Below, in pieces: positions 60,577 through 64,000 of a stretch of 64,000 bases of DNA. Origin of the DNA: Microcebus murinus (lineage: Eukaryota > Chordata > Mammalia > Primates > Cheirogaleidae); NCBI RefSeq assembly GCF_040939455.1, contig NC_134108.1, positions 83,434,001 to 83,498,000 on the forward strand, written 5' to 3'. Both the position numbers and the translations under genes were made by a program. Within the stretch, counting starts at the first letter, position 1; each line of letters begins with the position of its first letter. Under the pieces are notes generated by a model, which saw nothing but the letters and a program-made list of their open reading frames with translations, ran no database searches and was not told the DNA's origin.

Positions 60577-60647
60577 GTCTAATCCACTCCACTGGATTAA
60601 GTTAAGGTGGATTAGGTTACTCCACTGGATTAAGGTTAACTCCACTG
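60577..60647. repeat. Compound direct and inverted short repeat
   Basis: ACTCCACTGGATTAAG occurs at 60586-60601 and 60619-60634, with a partial third ACTCCACTG at 60639-60647. CTAATCCAC (60579-60587) and GTGGATTAG (60607-60615) form an inverted pair inside it. Confidence 0.95.
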
Positions 60648-60650
60648 TGC

Positions 60651-61069
60651 CCCAAATATGGTGAAATACTTGTGGGTCATTATCCACCTTGGGCTTAGGT
60701 CACCCACATGGCTCATTTTCAACATTAAAATCACCAGAATGAAACTTCTCAAACCATCAACACACTGTGCATTCATTAGCCACATCCTTCCCAAACATTT
60801 CTTTGATATTTCAAACTCTCTGCGCTGCATTATTTCCATGATGGAATTTATATTTGAATACAACACAAATTTCTGACTTATCCATGGTTTCACAAAAATT
60901 GGTTTAAAATAATTTTTGAAAGTTAATCACAAATCAAAAGCTGCATTTGAAAGATGAAGGATGTACCTTCACAATAAGAATAAAACAAGACGCATCACAG
61001 TGAAATGTCAGAGATGTCAACTGACAAACTTAGTACTTAAGGAAATCGAACATCCATACTTAATAATAA
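60651..61069. other. Intergenic DNA, nothing recognised
   Basis: Opposite overlapping frames of 72 and 85 residues occur at 60636-60893. Neither has a recognisable domain. Confidence 0.5.
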
Positions 61070-61182
61070 CCCAATAAATTACCTCTTTAAAGGCCTTATC
61101 TCTAAACACAGTCACATTCTGGTACACTGCAGGTTAGGGGTTTAACACATCAATTTGTAGGGCACACATTCTGTCAAAAGCA
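61070..61182 (-). mobile_element. MaLR LTR fragment
   Basis: AAATTACCTCTTTAAAGGCC, AAACACAGTCACATTCTGG and GCAGGTTAGGGGTTTAACAC follow the outer part of a reversed MLT1/MST-type LTR. Confidence 0.6.
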
Positions 61183-61189
61183 GAGGGTA

Positions 61190-61305
61190 AACTCCATAAG
61201 GGTTGAACATGTGACTGATTTCCTTGCAATTGTATCTTCAGAACTAGTACAGCATTAGGCATATAGAAGATTCTCAATATAATTGTGTTCATTTGATGGA
61301 TCATT
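61190..61305 (+). mobile_element. L2 LINE 3' end
   Basis: TAAACTCCATAAGGGTTGAA, ATTGTATCTTCAGAACTAGT, ACAGCATTAGGCATATAGAA and TTCATTTGATGGATCATT follow the L2 tail closely. Confidence 0.7.
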
Positions 61306-61721
61306 TGGCAAATAAAATATTTACAATGTTTTTCTTTATTAATATAGGCTTTTTAAAAATTTTGTGTACTCACCAAAGTCAATAATAAGAATTCCTAATA
61401 CAGGGTAAATAGAAAGCAAGGTTATGGATTTTGCTAAGGGATGAGATTACTTCTTAAGATCTAGTTACTAAGTTGATATGGAAAATCAGTATACATATTG
61501 ATAAAATTCTTTATTAGGAATCATAAATTATTTTCATTACATGTGATATCATAAAAGTATTTGACATAGTATTAATTCCAAGGGAAATCAAGAAGTTGGT
61601 GTGAGTGATGGAGTCTGTAACCAAGGGCAACAAACTTAACTCTGGTAATATCAGAGGCTATTTATTAAAATAAGAATTTGGTAGTTTAGTGAAGAGACTA
61701 TTTCTGAATATTAAGATATAT
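61306..61721. other. Intergenic DNA, nothing recognised
   Basis: AT-rich with no element seen. Confidence 0.5.
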
Positions 61722-62097
61722 TGCATTAGACTGCTTGGGCTGCTGTAACAAAATAGTCTGGGTGACTTAATAATAGACATTTATCATTTTTGCAGTTATG
61801 GAGGAAAGGAATTCTAAGATGAAGTTTGCAGCAGATTAAGTTCTGAATGAAGTTCCTCTTTCTGGCTTGCAAAGAGCCTCCTATTTGCTGTACTCTAATG
61901 TGTGTTGGGAGGGAGAGAGGAAGAGAGGGGTCTGGTTTCTTTTTATAAAAGCACTAATATCATTATGAGGAATCCATCCTCATGACCTCATATAAACCTA
62001 ATTACCTTCCAAAGATCCCCTTTCCAAATATCATCTCATTGGTGGTTAAGGCTTCAAAATATGAATTTTGGGGGAACACAATTTCACCCATAGCACA
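61722..62097 (-). mobile_element. ERVL-MaLR LTR (MST/MLT1 group)
   Basis: GACTGCTTGGGCTGCTGTAA, TCATTTTTGCAGTTATGGAG, TATAAAAGCACTAATATCAT, CCTCATGACCTCATATAAAC and ATATGAATTTTGGGGGAACA run in reversed LTR order. A purine-rich insertion lies at 61909-61930. Confidence 0.85.
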
Positions 62098-62367
62098 CAT
62101 TATGTAGAAATATATAATAAAGTAACCTTATTTCTCAACACATTTCTAATTTGTCTATAATTCATTTCATTTTTCTCACTATAATTATATTAGTACCTGA
62201 AACATAATAAGAAATTAATATATTTTCAATAAAAGTATGCATTATTTAAATACATTTAATGCTGGCTTTTAACATTTTATATCCAAGACATAAGATTTTC
62301 TGAGATAATTTTACTCCGGAAAGTATCTTATTCATCACACATCTGTCTACTGTTTGTTCAAGAAATC
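62098..62367. other. AT-rich intergenic DNA, nothing recognised
   Basis: No element seen. Confidence 0.5.
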
Positions 62368-62535
62368 CTTCAGCATTCATTTGACAAGTGCATATTTTCT
62401 ATGTGCTAGGCATTGGCACAATTATGTACATAGCACTGTAGTCTAGAATAATTATTTCTGATATTTTTCAAACATTCAAAATACTTCTGCTAGATTGTAC
62501 ACTAGGTTCTGAATGATATAGGAATAAGGAAATGA
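62368..62535 (-). mobile_element. L2 LINE 3' fragment
   Basis: GCATTCATTTGACAAGTGCA, TTTCTATGTGCTAGGCATTG and ACTAGGTTCTGAATGATATA resemble the reversed L2 tail (family: CTATGTGCCAGGCACTG). Confidence 0.5.
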
Positions 62536-62764
62536 ATAATGAAAGTGTGGTGTAACAACTATATTCATACTGTATTTTTAAAAAAAATAGCTTTAGGGAT
62601 ACTAATATAAATTGCATGTAAGTATAATCAGATACTCTTAGGAAAAAAATGGGTTAAAAATAGTTGAACAAGAAACTTTAGTGAAAATTTTCTCAGTCTT
62701 TAATATGTTCTTTCATTGTGACTAAGATTCTCTAAGAGGACAATAGAAGACTAAAAATTTAATA

Positions 62765-63025
62765 AATAATTAACCAAAACTTATGGGCACATATGGAAAT
62801 AACACTCATCAGGAATCAAGCAGATATGAGTGGAAGGAGGGGATAGGCAAATTCACACCTAACAAGTACAATGCACTCTATCAAGGGGATGGGCACACTT
62901 ATAATTTTGACTTAAATGGTCCCAAAGCAATCTACATAACAAAAACATTTGTACCTCTATAATATTCTGAAATAAAATAAAAATTAATTAAAATAAAATT
63001 TTAAATTAAGAAAAAAAAAGAAACA
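62765..63025 (+). mobile_element. L1 3'-UTR end with A-rich tail
   Basis: GGAAGGAGGGGATAGGCAAA, ATTTGTACCTCTATAATATT and CTGAAATAAAATAAAAATTA correspond to the end of a lemur-type L1 3' UTR. The tail runs to about 63020. The 5' boundary is unclear. Confidence 0.6.
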
Positions 63026-64000
63026 GCCATTGATAGAACCAACTGCCAAAAGCTGATCCTGGCCAGGACTGAATTGAGACAGGCAAAACCAGAAAATATA
63101 GATGTTTTATGCTACAGTATATGCCTTTAGCCAAACCTGGGAGATGAAGCCACAGTCAATGTGTAAATGCAAGATTCTCTATAATATATGATTCATCTTG
63201 TCTCTTTAATATTGCAGATGCATTTTATTATGATCAGATATCATATTGTAAAATGCTGTCTAATAAAATCCTTGGCAATCAACATTTTTTAAAGAAAATC
63301 ATACTTTGTAGTCTTCATAAGTTACTAATTTTAATAGACATAGTAGGACAAATATCAGCTTTTAGCAAAAATATTATCATTGGTGTAGAATTTTATAATC
63401 CTGTTATATTTAATGCAAGAGCACAACATTATTAATAAACAAAATTACTTCTTACTTTAATATATGAACTTAATTTATCATTCTATATAATTTTCTTATT
63501 TTTGGTTGATGTTTTATTGAACATATTTATGTGAATGTCCTGCTGAGAAAGTATAATGCTATTTTTTATCATTTAGATTACTCATTTATCATTTTCATTT
63601 CCTTAGTAGATTGATTTCCAATTTTTCAAATTGTTATAATTTTAGAAAACAGAACTATTCTTCATCACATACATTGATTACTTGAAGTTAGCTGCAGTTT
63701 CTAAAAGAGCAAAGATACATTTTCTATATAAATCAAACTTCTGTGAAAAAATTACCTACTGACCTTTAACCCTTCATTTAGTTTGCTGCATACAACTCTG
63801 ATAAAGCCATCTATGAGGTTTGTTGTAACAAAACAACAATACAATACATATAAAGCATGAAGGCAATGAAAATTGTTTATTTTCAATTATCTCCCTTCTA
63901 CCTGTGGTACCAGGAGATCACTTTGCACTCAGCTAAGCGTAGAAAAGAAATAGGACGGTCATGCAAAGAAGTCAGAAGAGGCTATTTTACAGATAATGAT
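63026..64000. other. Intergenic DNA, nothing recognised
   Basis: No repeat, RNA gene or credible frame to the window edge. Confidence 0.5.

Overview
This is non-coding nuclear DNA from a primate, most likely a lemur (strepsirrhine). Two dimeric Alu elements (14207-14536 and 48439-48770) carry right-arm and linker variants that I recognise as strepsirrhine-type. Several LINE-1 (L1) copies end in a 3' tip reading TATGGGGGTACAAATG on the opposite strand, which I associate with lemur L1s. A CpG-rich element of about 350 bp flanked by TTAA/TTAT (22148-22504) looks like a non-autonomous piggyBac transposon. Lineage-specific piggyBac activity is known from the mouse lemur Microcebus, so that genus is a reasonable but unproven guess. 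The DNA is AT-rich and CpG-poor. I found no exon, tRNA, rRNA, CRISPR array or bacterial or viral operon. The open reading frames are short chance frames or remains of L1 ORF2.

Layout. 1-6 kb: AT-rich DNA with a diverged direct repeat about 1 kb apart, two old hAT-like DNA transposons, a 50-bp L1 tip and an L2 fragment. 6-6.5 kb: a probable solo LTR. 6.5-12.5 kb: mostly unrecognised, with a CA microsatellite, a weak LTR candidate and L2/L1 fragments. 12.5-16.9 kb: a long decayed L1M on the minus strand, split by an Alu and ending in a 245-bp inverted repeat whose spacer contains a poly(A)-only insertion. 17-27.8 kb: a MaLR LTR, MER5, L1M, the piggyBac-like MITE, L2, a second MaLR LTR and more L1M. 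27.9-30.5 kb: L1 pieces in three alternating orientations, then a MER58-like hAT. 30.7-38.6 kb: an unusual hairpin, MIRs, and a nested L1 pair with a twin-priming inversion. 38.8-40.85 kb: the longest young L1, a 5'-truncated dead copy. 41.9-43.4 kb: another nested L1 pair. 44.3-48.4 kb: 4 kb with no recognisable repeat. 48.4-64 kb: an Alu, compound microsatellites, MaLR LTRs, L1M pieces, an ERV-type LTR, a duplicated inverted L1 junction, L2/MIR remnants and an L1 3' end.

No genes act together here. The window records transposition history: L2/MIR and L1M are oldest, followed by MaLR and hAT elements, then lemur-type L1s, Alus and the piggyBac-like element. The observations most worth checking are the inverted repeat at 15675-16833, the twin-priming junction duplicated with an exact 794-bp offset (56851 and 57645), the TTAA element, and the hairpin with linked tandem duplication at 30671-30736. 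I saw no evidence of a previously undescribed functional system. All family names come from pattern recognition and were not checked against a repeat library.
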